Positions 52,464 to 61,241 of a stretch of DNA of 64,000 nucleotides are shown piece by piece (position 1 is the stretch's first letter; each line of letters opens with the position of its first letter). Both the position numbers and the translations under genes were made by a program. The notes under the pieces are model-generated. The model did no database searches. It saw only the letters and a program-made list of their open reading frames with translations, and was not told the DNA's origin. Source of the DNA: Streptomyces sp. NBC_00433. Lineage in GTDB: Bacteria; Actinomycetota; Actinomycetes; Streptomycetales; Streptomycetaceae. The stretch is from NCBI GenBank assembly GCA_036015235.1, contig CP107926.1:8799501-8863500 (forward strand), read 5' to 3'.

Positions 52464-53258
52464 GTGCGAAACACTCTGGACTTCCCCGACCTGCTGCGAC
52501 TCATCGACGAACGGTCGGCCGCCTTCCGCGCCGCGGTCGCCGCCGCCCCGAGCCTGGATGTGCGGGTGCCGACCTGTCCCGAGTGGACGCTGTTCGATCT
52601 GGTGCAGCACCTGGGCGAGGGGCGCCGCGCCTGGGCCGCGACCATCGCCGCGGGACCTGACGCCGCGGCCAAGTCCGCCCCGCGGGGCGACGCGTCCGCG
52701 CCTCGGGAACGCCAGGCCCTGCCGGCCTGGTTGACCGCATCGACGCAGGAACTGCTGGACGCGCTGCGGGAGGCCGGCCCGGACCGCGGTTGCTGGACGT
52801 GGTGGGGCAGGTCGCAGTCGCCGCGGACCTGCGGCGCCGTCGCCCGGCACCAGCTCCAGGAGATCGCGGTGCACACCTACGACGCCCAGCTCACCGTGGG
52901 CGCCCCGCAGCCGCTGCCGGACGAGGTGGCACTCGACGGTGTCGAGGAGTTCCTGTCGACCATCTGCACGACGACGGTCGCCTGGCCGCACGAGCCCGCC
53001 CGTGTCGATTACCACGCCGCCGAGGGCCGCTCCTGGCGCAACCGGCTCTCCGGCGACGGCGCGCGGCTCGACCGCCTGCCCGGATCCGGCACCGGGCCCA
53101 CCGCCGGCGAGGAGCCGGACGCGGCCGACGCCTCCGCCCGAGGCACGGCCAATGAGCTGGTCCTCGGCTTCTACGGCCGTATTCCGCTCAACTCCCTGAA
53201 GCTGGAGGGCAACGAGCGTATCTTCGACCAGCTGGTGGCCTGGGACCCGGAGCAGTAG
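52464..53258 (+). CDS. Maleylpyruvate isomerase-family mycothiol-dependent protein
   Basis: This 264-residue protein belongs to the DinB-like mycothiol-dependent enzymes. The N-terminal VPTCPEWTLFDLVQHLGEGR carries the first His ligand and the ARHQLQEIAVHTYDAQ segment the second and third, the expected zinc site. The C-terminal domain (about 175-264) contains GTANELVLGFYGRIPL, typical of the MDMPI C-terminal module. The substrate is unknown; relatives conjugate or isomerise small molecules with mycothiol, which fits an actinomycete host. The start is GTG 52464. Confidence 0.85.
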   Translation: MRNTLDFPDLLRLIDERSAAFRAAVAAAPSLDVRVPTCPEWTLFDLVQHLGEGRRAWAATIAAGPDAAAKSAPRGDASAPRERQALPAWLTASTQELLDALREAGPDRGCWTWWGRSQSPRTCGAVARHQLQEIAVHTYDAQLTVGAPQPLPDEVALDGVEEFLSTICTTTVAWPHEPARVDYHAAEGRSWRNRLSGDGARLDRLPGSGTGPTAGEEPDAADASARGTANELVLGFYGRIPLNSLKLEGNERIFDQLVAWDPEQ

Positions 53259-53383
53259 TCCGCACCGCCACCGCCCCCACAGCACGACCCCCCCGTGCCC
53301 CGCCCGCCCACGCGGCCGGGGGGCACTGCTCGCTGCTGCTGGCGGGGACAGGGGCGGCCGGTGGGCGCAGGAGGCGCTGTACT

Positions 53384-53542
53384 GCCTTCAGTTTCCCCAG
53401 CCTCGCCGCGTACGAGGAGTACCGCACCCTGTTCGGCCGCGACCCCGACTTCATCGAAGCCGACCGCATCAGGGACGACAGCGGCTGTGTCCTGCGCTAC
53501 GAACGCACTTTCATGCGCCCCCTGCTCCCCGAGGCCCCTGAC
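53384..53542 (+). pseudogene. Fragment of a NIPSNAP-like protein
   Basis: A frame without a start codon reads AFSFPSLAAYEEYRTLFGRD, then FIEADRIRDDSGCVLRYERT and FMRP before a stop. This resembles the C-terminal part of NIPSNAP-type dimeric alpha-beta-barrel proteins (Y-x-x-YR ... GC-x-x-R-x-ERTF-x-RP). The first half of the domain is missing and the upstream bases show no coding bias, so it is a remnant. Confidence 0.55.
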
Positions 53543-54092
53543 CGCCGCGCGCATCAGAGGCAGCCGCTGCGCCGGTAGCCGGCGCTGCCCCTGCGGTCCC
53601 GTCGCTCAGGGGCAGGAGCTGACGCCCAGTCCTGAGCGACCGGCGCGACGTGAGGAACTGCATCGCCGGACCGGTGCGTCGGCGCCGCTTCTTCTGCGGG
53701 CCCAACTGCGCGCGAGCGCCTACCGGCTGCGCCGCCGGCGCGAGCGGGCCCACACGCTGGTGACGATCCTGGTCGACAGACGCCCCGGCGGGGGAGTTCC
53801 CGCGCACCACCACCGGCCGCCAGGACCGGCTGCCGGCCTGGCAGAGGTTCGTACCGGTGGCGATGAGGCGCACGGCCACCGGTTCGGTCCGCAGAGGTGC
53901 GTTGCCCCCCTTTTCCGACGCCGCCGGGCAGGAGAACCCGGCGCGCCTCACCCCCGCTCGTGTGTTCTGCTTTCTGCTTTCTGCTGCTTCTGCGCGGATG
54001 TCGGCCGACAGATGGCTTCTCCTTTGCACTCCCATGCGTTGTCATGAGCATGTTGGTCAGGTGCTCCACCCTCCCGAGAGGAGCTCATCAGC
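53543..54092. other. 550-bp region without a convincing gene
   Basis: Frames are open on both strands but without motif or steady codon bias. Positions 53960-54060 are T-rich and less GC-rich, and probably carry the promoter of the secreted-protein gene; GAGAGGAG at 54075-54082 is its ribosome site. Confidence 0.4.
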
Positions 54093-55046
54093 GTGAGAAG
54101 CCCGAAAACCGCAGCAGCGATCTTCGCCGCCGGCGCGGCCCTGGTCCTGGGCGGCGGCCTCGGCACCGCCGCCGCGAGTTCTCCGGACGCCGCGGGCCTC
54201 GGCCCGGCGGCGGTCGGCGTCTGCAGTTCGACCGCGGTGTCCGGTCAGTCGGTCCGGGGCGCCCTGTCCCAGGACGAGGTGCACCGGCTGCTCTCCCCCC
54301 TGACGTCGCAGCACCGCGCGCAGTACGGGATCCCCGACAAGGGCCCGCTCGGCGCCGGAGCCGGCGGCGCCGCCGTCCGGCCGCTGGTCAGCATCCACCC
54401 GGCGCAGGGCACCGCCTTCAAGTCGGCGTCCGGCTCGGACGGCTCCTGCGCCACGCAGTCGGTCTCCACCCAGCTCACTGTCAGGAACAGCGCCACCACC
54501 ATCTACACCCCGACCATGTACCCGCCCGGCGGCTCCTGCGTCGAACTGGTCACGGTCTACACGCCGACTGTCCGCTCCGTATCCGCCTGGGACTGGTGCC
54601 GGAGCGTCAACTTCGCGGCCTCGGTGCCCATCAACAGCTCTTTCCTGAGCACCTACACGAACGGCAGCGGTGCCTACACCGGACGGGTCGTCAAGACCCC
54701 GGCCTCCGGCAACACCTGGACCGCGGCGCTCTACAACTACGCGGCCGGCCGGTGGGACACCCTCTTCACGCAGTCCGGGACCAACCAGTCCGGGCGCACC
54801 GACGGCTGGGACATCGAGGAGCTGTACTCCTCGGTCGGCACATCCGGACGAGCGTACTCCTGCGACGACATGGCCGGCCTGACCTTCGAGTCCAGCAACA
54901 TCGCGGTACGCAAGAACGGCACCTGGTCCACCGCGACCTCCGCGAACTCCGACACTCACTACGACCAGCCGAACAGCGCCTTCTACTGCCCGACCCGCAG
55001 CTATCAGATGATCAGCACCTACGACCACTGGAAAGCCGTGGGCTGA
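54093..55046 (+). CDS. Secreted protein of unknown function, 317 aa
   Basis: This 317-residue protein has a signal peptide (SPKTAAAIFAAGAALVLGGG, cleavage after about TAAAS near residue 29). The exported part is rich in Ser, Thr, Asn and Tyr (TVRNSATTIYTPTMYPPGGS, SFLSTYTNGSGAYTG) and has at least seven cysteines, which suggests a disulfide-stabilised beta structure outside the cell. I do not recognise a catalytic motif. Codon use is less GC-extreme than the neighbours because of the amino-acid make-up. It starts at GTG 54093 after GAGAGGAG and appears monocistronic. Confidence 0.75.
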   Translation: MRSPKTAAAIFAAGAALVLGGGLGTAAASSPDAAGLGPAAVGVCSSTAVSGQSVRGALSQDEVHRLLSPLTSQHRAQYGIPDKGPLGAGAGGAAVRPLVSIHPAQGTAFKSASGSDGSCATQSVSTQLTVRNSATTIYTPTMYPPGGSCVELVTVYTPTVRSVSAWDWCRSVNFAASVPINSSFLSTYTNGSGAYTGRVVKTPASGNTWTAALYNYAAGRWDTLFTQSGTNQSGRTDGWDIEELYSSVGTSGRAYSCDDMAGLTFESSNIAVRKNGTWSTATSANSDTHYDQPNSAFYCPTRSYQMISTYDHWKAVG

Positions 55047-55385
55047 CCGCTCCCCGCTCCCGGTGCGCCCCGAAACCCGGGGCCCACCGGGAGGCCGGCC
55101 GTCCTCTCCCGGCGGGCAACTGCCGGCGGCCCCGGCTTCGGGGCCGGAGCCGGGCAGCCGGACCGCTGACGCGGGCGAAAGGCGCGGGTCGGACGCAAGC
55201 CCGGTGCCGTACATCCTCGTTGCCGTCTCGGCTGAACCTCTCCACCGGCTCGGGCGTGGACTCGGGGTCGTCCAAGCTCACGGTCGGCCTGGCTTCTCCC
55301 GCGACGACCGAGCGCCACGCAGCCAGGACCCGCACGCCCCGAGTCTCTTGTGACCGCCTCGGCAACGGTCGGAGCGAGCAGGGCG
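55047..55385. other. 339-bp intergenic region, no gene seen
   Basis: No frame has a family motif. The stretch separates the secreted-protein gene from the remnant of a regulator on the other strand. Any terminator is not obvious by eye. Confidence 0.4.
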
Positions 55386-55811
55386 TCACGGTCTGCGTCG
55401 GCCCCGGCCGCCCTGCGACTGGTGGCAGGCGTCGACGTCGCGGCCTGCCGGCGGGTCGACGGCGGCAGCGGGCTGCTGCCCGCCGGCGGGGGCGAGGGAG
55501 GCCGGCAGGTGGAGCTTCTCGGCGGCGTCGCTGTCCTGGTCCGGGTAGTAGAGCACGAGCAGCAGGTCTCCGACGGCGAGCTTCTCGCGGTTGAGGCGCG
55601 GTTCGCCCACGACCGGATGGTTGACGGTGCTGGTGCAGCCGAGCGCTTTGATGTCGTGCCGTGCCCACAGGGTGCGGAAGCGGTTGCTGGCCAGGGACAG
55701 CTCGCCGACGAGTTCGACCGACCGGTTCCCGGCCCGGCCACCGATGGCTACCCCCGGCAACGGACGATCGATTGTCGGCTTCGTCCAAGGCGTCGGCGCC
55801 GGAGGCGCCAC
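55386..55811 (-). pseudogene. C-terminal remnant of Xre/MmyB-like regulator
   Basis: The frame contains LVGELSLASNRFRTLWARHD, NHPVVGEPRLNREKLAVGDL and LLVLYYPDQDSDAAEKL, a clear match to the C-terminal end of the MmyB-like ligand-binding domain. The N-terminal helix-turn-helix and the first part of the ligand domain are absent upstream, where the frame becomes unrelated sequence. It complements the N-side remnant at 17518-17991 but is far too distant to be the same gene. Confidence 0.72.
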
Positions 55812-55987
55812 CGCGGCGCGTCGTCCGCGCTGATCGACTTCGCGCCGGAGAACCCCGGTCGTGGCGAGTTCGCCGGCACGTCCATCCCCGGCTTCGCGCT
55901 GGGCGCCGAGCGCGTCCTACCTCGCGCCGGGCCCGAAACCCACCGCCACCCTCGGGTGCCGGAACCAGCCGATGACCGGGAGGTGCG

Positions 55988-56032
55988 TTGACATGGCTAA
56001 CGCCACTAGCTTATGGTTAATGCAGTTAGCCA
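55988..56032 (+). promoter_or_regulatory. Promoter with TetR-type operator for hydrolase operon
   Basis: A consensus -35 box TTGACA (55988-55993) and TATGGT (56012-56017) are 18 bases apart, a strong promoter by Streptomyces standards. TGGCTAAC (55994-56001) lies directly after the -35 box and its exact complement GTTAGCCA (56025-56032) lies downstream of the -10 box. A repressor bridging both arms would block transcription; the TetR gene in the operon is the obvious candidate. Confidence 0.65.
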
Positions 56033-56049
56033 ATCCAGTGGAGGAAGTC

Positions 56050-56883
56050 ATGACCGAGCACCTGACCATCGGCGACAACACCATCGCCTACGACCTGATC
56101 GGTGAGGGCCCTCTCGTCGTTCTGGCACACGGCCTGGGCGACAGCCGGCACTCCTACCGTTTCGTCGCTCCGGCCCTGGCCGCGGCCGGCTACCGGGTTG
56201 CGAACGTCGACGTGCGTGGCTGCGGCGACTCCAGCCTCGGCTGGGACGGTTACAGCCGCTCCGACATCGCCGGCGACCTGGTCGCCCTGGTGCGCCTCCT
56301 CGGCGGCCCGGCCGTCATCATCGGCCAGTCGATGAGCGGCGGAGCCGCGACCATCGCGGCCGCCACCGCGCCCGACCTGATCGCCGGCGTCATCGAACTG
56401 GCACCGTTCACCCGCAAACAGCTGAACGACCTCGGCGGACTAATGCGGGTGAAGCGCTACCGGTCCGGTGCCACCCGGATGGCGCGGGTCGCCCTGCTGG
56501 GAAGCCTGCCGGCCTGGAAGAAGTACCTCGACCTGGCGTACCCGGCCAAGCCCGCCGACTGGGACGGCGAACTGGCCCGCATCGAGGCCAAGATGAGCGA
56601 GCCCGGCCGGATGAAGGCTCTGCAGGCCATGTGCCAGTCCGCCGCCGACGCCGGCGCGCAGTTGCCCAACGTCGCCTGCCCGGTCCTGGTGATCGAGGGC
56701 AGCGCCGACCCCGACTGGGCCGACCCGCGCGCCGAGGGCGAGCGGATCATCGCCGACCTGCCCCAGGGCCTCGGCGAACTGGCGGTCATCGAGGGCGCCG
56801 GCCACTACATGCACGCCCAGACACCCGAGAAGGTCGTCGCGCTGGCCCTGCCCTTCCTGGCCAGGACGCTGACCCTTGCCTAG
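56050..56883 (+). CDS. Alpha/beta hydrolase
   Basis: This 277-residue hydrolase has the oxyanion segment VVLAHGLGDSRHSY, the nucleophile elbow GQSMSGG (Ser about 98), the acid in VIEGSADPDWADPR and the His in EGAGHYMHAQTPE. It fits esterases or haloperoxidase-like hydrolases that degrade small esters or lactones. GGAGGAAG lies four bases before ATG 56050. The next gene, a TetR regulator, starts inside its last codons, so the pair is one operon with its own regulated promoter. Confidence 0.88.
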   Translation: MTEHLTIGDNTIAYDLIGEGPLVVLAHGLGDSRHSYRFVAPALAAAGYRVANVDVRGCGDSSLGWDGYSRSDIAGDLVALVRLLGGPAVIIGQSMSGGAATIAAATAPDLIAGVIELAPFTRKQLNDLGGLMRVKRYRSGATRMARVALLGSLPAWKKYLDLAYPAKPADWDGELARIEAKMSEPGRMKALQAMCQSAADAGAQLPNVACPVLVIEGSADPDWADPRAEGERIIADLPQGLGELAVIEGAGHYMHAQTPEKVVALALPFLARTLTLA

Positions 56884-57472
56884 GGCCGGACTGTCCCCGG
56901 CGTCGATCACCGAGGCCGGCGCCACGCTGGTCGACGAGATCGGGTTCGCCCAGCTCAGCATGGGCCTGGTCGCCGAACGGCTCGGGGTCAAGACCCCCTC
57001 GCTCTACAAGCACATCACCGGTCAGGCCGACCTCGCCCACCGGATCGCCGTCCTGGCCGCGACCGAACTCGGCGACGCCATCCGCGACGCGACACAGGGC
57101 CGCGCCGGCGGCGACGCCCTCGCCGCCGCCGCGCAGGCCATGCGCGCATATGTGCGAGAACATCCCGGCCGGTACACGGCAGTCAACAGCGCACGCCCGG
57201 ACGGGCCCGACGACCCGTTCGTCCCCGCCGGCAACCGGGCGCTCAGCTCCCTCTCGGCCGTGCTGCGCGGATACCACCTGGACCCCGCCCAGGAGGTCCA
57301 CGCCCTGCGGATGCTGCGCAGCATGCTGCACGGGTTCTCGACCCTCGAAGTCGCAGGCGGCTTCCAGTACGACACAGACGCCGACGACAGCTTCACCTGG
57401 ATGATCACCTTCATCGACCAGGGACTCCAGGCCACCACGCCAACCCCCGGGCCCGCAGCGCCCACCCGCTGA
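56876..57472 (+). CDS. TetR-family transcriptional regulator
   Basis: This 198-residue regulator has the TetR helix-turn-helix LSMGLVAERLGVKTPSLYKH near residues 29-48 and a helical ligand-binding part with HALRMLRSMLHGFSTLEVAG, typical of the TetR C-terminal class with an R-x-x-HGF motif. No ATG or GTG fits; translation is taken to begin at TTG 56876, overlapping the hydrolase stop by eight bases, which implies coupled translation. It probably represses its own operon through the TGGCTAAC/GTTAGCCA site. Confidence 0.85.
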   Translation: MPRAGLSPASITEAGATLVDEIGFAQLSMGLVAERLGVKTPSLYKHITGQADLAHRIAVLAATELGDAIRDATQGRAGGDALAAAAQAMRAYVREHPGRYTAVNSARPDGPDDPFVPAGNRALSSLSAVLRGYHLDPAQEVHALRMLRSMLHGFSTLEVAGGFQYDTDADDSFTWMITFIDQGLQATTPTPGPAAPTR

Positions 57473-57494
57473 CGAACGACAGGCGGCCACTCCT

Positions 57495-57902
57495 GTGATC
57501 GACAAGAATCCGTCCCGGAACGACTATGCCCGAGGGGCACTGCGATTCCTCACCGAACTCATCGCGTGGGTGGGCGCTCCCTGGGCCCTGTGGCCGCACT
57601 CGACAGCCCTGGCGATAGGCGCCGTGGCGATACTGATCGGGCTGCCCGCGCTCTTCAGCACGCCGGGCGACAGGCCCGGCGGCGGCACACCCGTACCGGT
57701 GCCCGGTATCGTGACGATCCTCCTGGTGCTGATGCAGCTCGCAGCCGCCACAGCGGCAACGTGGGCGCTCTGGCCCTGGTGGGCCGCCACCGCGGCGACC
57801 GTGCTGTGCCTGACCGTGACAGTCACCGAACAACCGCGCTGGCGCCGGCTGCTCAGCGCGCCGGGCAGCCCCACCGGAGCGCGACCTGGAAGGTCGTCAT
57901 GA
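57495..57902 (+). CDS. Membrane protein, YrdB/DUF2568-like, 135 aa
   Basis: This 135-residue protein has about four hydrophobic helices (FLTELIAWVGAPWALW, ALAIGAVAILIGLPALF, GIVTILLVLMQLAAATAA, WWAATAATVLCLTVTVT) and a PGDRPGGG loop. The first half resembles small YrdB-family membrane proteins (L-RF-L-x-E-L-x-A). The function is unknown. It starts at GTG 57495, 22 bases after the TetR stop, so it may belong to the same transcript. Its end overlaps a transposase remnant on the other strand by six bases. Confidence 0.65.
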   Translation: MIDKNPSRNDYARGALRFLTELIAWVGAPWALWPHSTALAIGAVAILIGLPALFSTPGDRPGGGTPVPVPGIVTILLVLMQLAAATAATWALWPWWAATAATVLCLTVTVTEQPRWRRLLSAPGSPTGARPGRSS

Positions 57903-58082
57903 CCGACTCCCCGTCCGCAGCCGCACCGTCGACCTGGGGCCGTAGGGCGGACAGCCGCGCTTCTCGGTGCAGTCAGCCAGGACCGGCGTAAGGTCCGGCA
58001 CATCGTCGACCAGGGCGACGAACCGGGCCAGGTGGTCCTGGGGCAGCCGGTCGTCCGGCGACGGGGGATCAGCAGAACCTGG
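57897..58082 (-). pseudogene. IS1182-like transposase N-terminal fragment
   Basis: Minus-strand translation gives QVLLI, a frameshift, then PPSPDDRLPQDHLARFVALV and DDVPDLTPVLADCTEKRGCP followed by PYGPRS. This is the well-conserved start of IS1182-type transposases (LP-x-DHLARFV ... TEKRG-x-PPY-P). The frame stops after about 60 codons, and the catalytic DDE core is missing. Confidence 0.7.
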
Positions 58083-58127
58083 GCGGGTCGAACCGGTACC
58101 GGGGGAGGGGAGGGCCCGAGCGATCCG

Positions 58128-59123
58128 TCATGCGTGAGGCGGGCTTCGCCGGGCAGAGTTCGTGAGCCGTTCGGCGAGAGCTTCGACGAGGCCGCGGAGC
58201 TCATCTGGGCGTTCGACGATGAAGGGCCGGTCCAGCGAGGCGAGGACAGCCGGCAGCCAGTCGAGCCGTTCCACCCGGAGTCCGACGCGGGACCAGCGCA
58301 CGGCCTGCGGATCTGCGCCGCTCGGGGAAGGGAGTTCCTCCACGATCGCGATGCCGGCGGGAAGCCGGGTGTGGATCTGCTCGGCCGTCCCCTGGATCCG
58401 CAGGGCCACCTCATGCCGGTACGGAGCTGTGGCGAGCCCGGTCAGTACGCGCTCCGCCGGGTCGAGTCCGGCGGGCGGTTCGAACGAGCCGGGTAGGGTC
58501 CTCACCCCGGCGATGCGATCCAGCCGAAACGTCCGGTCCTCGCCGGCCGTGAGATCCGCAGCCGTGACGTACCACCGGCCCGAGTGGGCGACGACCCCGT
58601 GCGGGTGAAGTGTGCGTTCGCTGCGCCGGCCGTCGGCGGCTGTGTACCGGATCGAGATCGGCCGGTGATGGTCGACCGCGTCGGCGATCGCGAGCAGGAC
58701 CGTGGATTCGGGGGCGACCGCCCCGCCGGGCCGATCCGTGAAGGCAAGGGAGCCGAGCACGGCGTCGAGTCTGCGGCTCAGCCGCTCGGGCAGCACTCGT
58801 CGGATCTTGGCCGCCGCCGTCTCACTCGCCGTGTCCGTGGCCAAGCCGGCTCGCCGACCCGCGACCAGGCCGAGCAGCACGGCGAGCGCTTCGTCGTCGC
58901 TCAGCATGAGCGGAGGCATGCGGTAACCGGGGGCGAGGCGGTAGCCGCCGTAGCGGCCGCGCACCGACTCGACGGGCACATCGAGGTCGACGAGGTGACC
59001 GGCGTATCGCCGCACGGTGCGCTCATCGACGTCGAGCCGATCGGCGAGTTCGGTCACGGTCCGGATGCCGCCCGACTGCAGGAGTTCCAGCAGGGCGAGC
59101 ACGCGGGCAACGGGGCGAGGCAT
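58128..59123 (-). CDS. WYL-domain transcriptional regulator (YafY-like)
   Basis: This 331-residue regulator has an N-terminal winged helix (LLQSGGIRTVTELADRLDVD then RTVRRYAGHLVDLDVP) and a WYL domain (about 145-215) with RPISIRYTAADGRRSERTLH and HSGRWYVTAADL. The C-terminal extension (WCX) has LDWLPAVLASLDRPF. Such proteins often respond to nucleotides or small ligands and control the divergent gene. Here the divergent neighbour is a VOC-family gene, and an 11-bp-arm palindrome lies between the two starts. Confidence 0.9.
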   Translation of the reverse strand: MPRPVARVLALLELLQSGGIRTVTELADRLDVDERTVRRYAGHLVDLDVPVESVRGRYGGYRLAPGYRMPPLMLSDDEALAVLLGLVAGRRAGLATDTASETAAAKIRRVLPERLSRRLDAVLGSLAFTDRPGGAVAPESTVLLAIADAVDHHRPISIRYTAADGRRSERTLHPHGVVAHSGRWYVTAADLTAGEDRTFRLDRIAGVRTLPGSFEPPAGLDPAERVLTGLATAPYRHEVALRIQGTAEQIHTRLPAGIAIVEELPSPSGADPQAVRWSRVGLRVERLDWLPAVLASLDRPFIVERPDELRGLVEALAERLTNSARRSPPHA

Positions 59124-59142
59124 GCCCCGAAGTCTCCCGCAT

Positions 59143-59167
59143 ATACCGGGCGGGTTCCGCCCGGTAT
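59143..59167. promoter_or_regulatory. Palindromic operator between WYL regulator and VOC gene
   Basis: ATACCGGGCGG (59143-59153) and its exact complement CCGCCCGGTAT (59157-59167) are separated by GTT. The site lies 20 bases from the WYL regulator start and 47 bases from the VOC start in a 90-bp divergent region, the position expected for the operator of the WYL protein. Confidence 0.65.
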
Positions 59168-59213
59168 TCGTCGTAGCTTGCGATCAGAAGCACCGACGGA
59201 CCAGGAGAAGACC

Positions 59214-59612
59214 ATGGACTTTGCCTCTATCCGCATCATCACGGGCGACGTCGCCCGCCTCGTCAACTTCTACGAGTGCGCCACCGGAGTATCTGCCGAC
59301 TGGTCCAACGAGGACTTCGCGGAGCTCAGGACCACCTCGGCCACCCTCGCGATCGGCAGCACCCGCACCGTCCCCCTGTTCGCGCCCGGCTCCGCCCGCC
59401 CGGCCGACAACCACAGTGTCATCCTCGAATTCCTCGTCGACGACGTGGACGGCGTGCACAAGAACCTGACCGGCTTCGTGGAGGACTTCGTCAACGAACC
59501 CACCACGATGCCCTGGGGCAACCGTTCGCTCCTGTTCCGCGACCCCGACGGCAACCTCGTCAACTTCTTCACCCCCCTCACCCCGGCTGCCATCGAGAAG
59601 TTCGCTCGCTGA
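59214..59612 (+). CDS. VOC-family protein (glyoxalase/bleomycin-resistance fold)
   Basis: This 132-residue protein has the paired beta-alpha-beta-beta-beta units of the vicinal-oxygen-chelate fold: IRIITGDVARLVNFYECATG at the start and NRSLLFRDPDGNLVNFFTPL at the end, with the metal-ligand-type Glu in LEFLVDDVDG. Family members are glyoxalases, dioxygenases or drug-binding proteins. AGGAGAAGACC precedes the ATG. It is likely controlled by the divergent WYL regulator. Confidence 0.88.
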   Translation: MDFASIRIITGDVARLVNFYECATGVSADWSNEDFAELRTTSATLAIGSTRTVPLFAPGSARPADNHSVILEFLVDDVDGVHKNLTGFVEDFVNEPTTMPWGNRSLLFRDPDGNLVNFFTPLTPAAIEKFAR

Positions 59613-59718
59613 GCGACAACACCGCCGCCCGGCCTGCATGGTTACGGTCCGGCAAGGATGGCGTCCGCACCCGGGACGAGCGGGCACCGGGTGACGTGAG
59701 CGGGGACGGAGTCTGACA

Positions 59719-61053
59719 GTGGGCGATCGTGGTACGGAGTTCGCGCGGGTGCCGGGGAGCCGGCCGGCGGTCGGCCACTTCCTGCGGTTGCGTCGGGACC
59801 CGCTGGGCTTCCTGGACTCGCTGCCGGAGTACGGGGACCTGGTGCAGGTGCGGCTCGGCCCCTGGCGGGCGTTCGTGGCCTGCCACCCGGACGTGGCCCA
59901 CGAGGTGCTGACCGACTTCCGGCGCTTCGACCGCACCGGCCCCGTCTACGACAAAGTGCGCCAGGCCATGGGCGCGGGTCTCGCGACCGCCAAATACCAC
60001 GATCACCGCCGGCAGCGACTGGTGATGCAACCGGCCTTCCGGCACGAGCACCTGCGCGGCTACGTCGAGGTGATGCGCGACCAGGTGACCGCGGCCACCT
60101 CCGACTGGCGGGACAGCCAGGTACTCGACCTCACCGAGGCCATGTTCGACCTCACCACCAGGGTGGCACTCGCCACGCTGTTCTCGTCCCGACTGGACGG
60201 ACAGCAGGCGCGAGAACTGCGGAACGCCTTCGACGTCTTCCTCAGCGGCCTCACCTCCCGGGCGGCACTGCCCGGCATCGGCCGGTTGCCGACGCCGGGC
60301 AACCGCCGCTACGCACGGGCCCTCGCACACTGGCAGGCCCAGGTGCGCCGGCTCATCGCGGGCTACGGCGAGCCGGGCACCGGACAGGACGACCTGATGT
60401 CGCGGCTGCTGGCAGCCCGGGACGAGGAGGGCCGCGCACTGTCGCACCAAGAGCTCTCCGACCAGGTCGCCGTGCTGCTGCTGGCCGGCGGGGAGACGAC
60501 GTCGTCGGCTGTGGTGTGGGCCGTCCACCTGCTGTCGGGCCGCCCGGACGTCCTCGCCGCGGTACGGGCCGAGGCGGACGAGGTGCTCGCCGGGCGGGCG
60601 GCGGGCTTCGCGGACCTGCCACGACTGAAGCTGATCGGCCGGGTCGTGAAGGAGACCCTGCGGCTCTACCCGCCGGGCTGGCTGACACTGCGGACCGCCA
60701 CACGCGACACCACACTGGGCGGCCACCGACTGGCGGCAGGCAGCATGGTGCTGGTCAGCCCCTACCTCCTGCACCGCCGGGAGGAATTCCACCACGATGC
60801 CGCCCACTTCGAACCGGACCGCTGGCTCGCAGGCACACCGCCCACGCGCGGCGCCTACCTGCCCTTCGGCGCGGGCGCCACCAAATGCATCGGGGAGGAA
60901 TTCGGTCAGGCGGAGGCGACCGTGATCCTGGCGTCCCTGCTGGGCCGGTGGGAGCTGACGCCGATCGGAGGGCCGGTCACATGCTCGGCCCGGCTTGTCC
61001 TCTCGCCGGCGTCATTCCCGGTGCGGCTCATCGCACGGTCTGCCACCGGCTGA
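59719..61053 (+). CDS. Cytochrome P450
   Basis: This 444-residue P450 has the oxygen-binding I-helix motif LLAGGETTSS (about 254-263; Glu in place of the more common Asp or Glu-Thr variants), the E-x-x-R motif KETLRLYPPGW, and the heme loop FGAGATKCIGEEF with the axial Cys at about 390. It is a soluble monooxygenase needing separate ferredoxin and reductase, none of which is encoded nearby. The E-T-L-R-L-Y-P-P and P-x-R-x-x-F-like EPDRWLAG pattern is closest to CYP102/CYP4-type helices. It starts at GTG 59719. The substrate is unknown, and no cluster partner is evident. Confidence 0.92.
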   Translation: MGDRGTEFARVPGSRPAVGHFLRLRRDPLGFLDSLPEYGDLVQVRLGPWRAFVACHPDVAHEVLTDFRRFDRTGPVYDKVRQAMGAGLATAKYHDHRRQRLVMQPAFRHEHLRGYVEVMRDQVTAATSDWRDSQVLDLTEAMFDLTTRVALATLFSSRLDGQQARELRNAFDVFLSGLTSRAALPGIGRLPTPGNRRYARALAHWQAQVRRLIAGYGEPGTGQDDLMSRLLAARDEEGRALSHQELSDQVAVLLLAGGETTSSAVVWAVHLLSGRPDVLAAVRAEADEVLAGRAAGFADLPRLKLIGRVVKETLRLYPPGWLTLRTATRDTTLGGHRLAAGSMVLVSPYLLHRREEFHHDAAHFEPDRWLAGTPPTRGAYLPFGAGATKCIGEEFGQAEATVILASLLGRWELTPIGGPVTCSARLVLSPASFPVRLIARSATG

Positions 61054-61241
61054 GCGGACAGGACCCAGCCCCGACGACTGCGCCCACCACCAGTGCCCCG
61101 GGCGGCCCGGGTACCGCCTTGCAGCCCGACCCCGGACCGCCGGCAGCGGGCCCGACGGGAAGAACCGGTCCGCGGCCACTCCCCATCACCGCTCGCCCCA
61201 GCCGCCGGTTTGCCGAATCCGCCCAGGGGCACGCGGCCACC

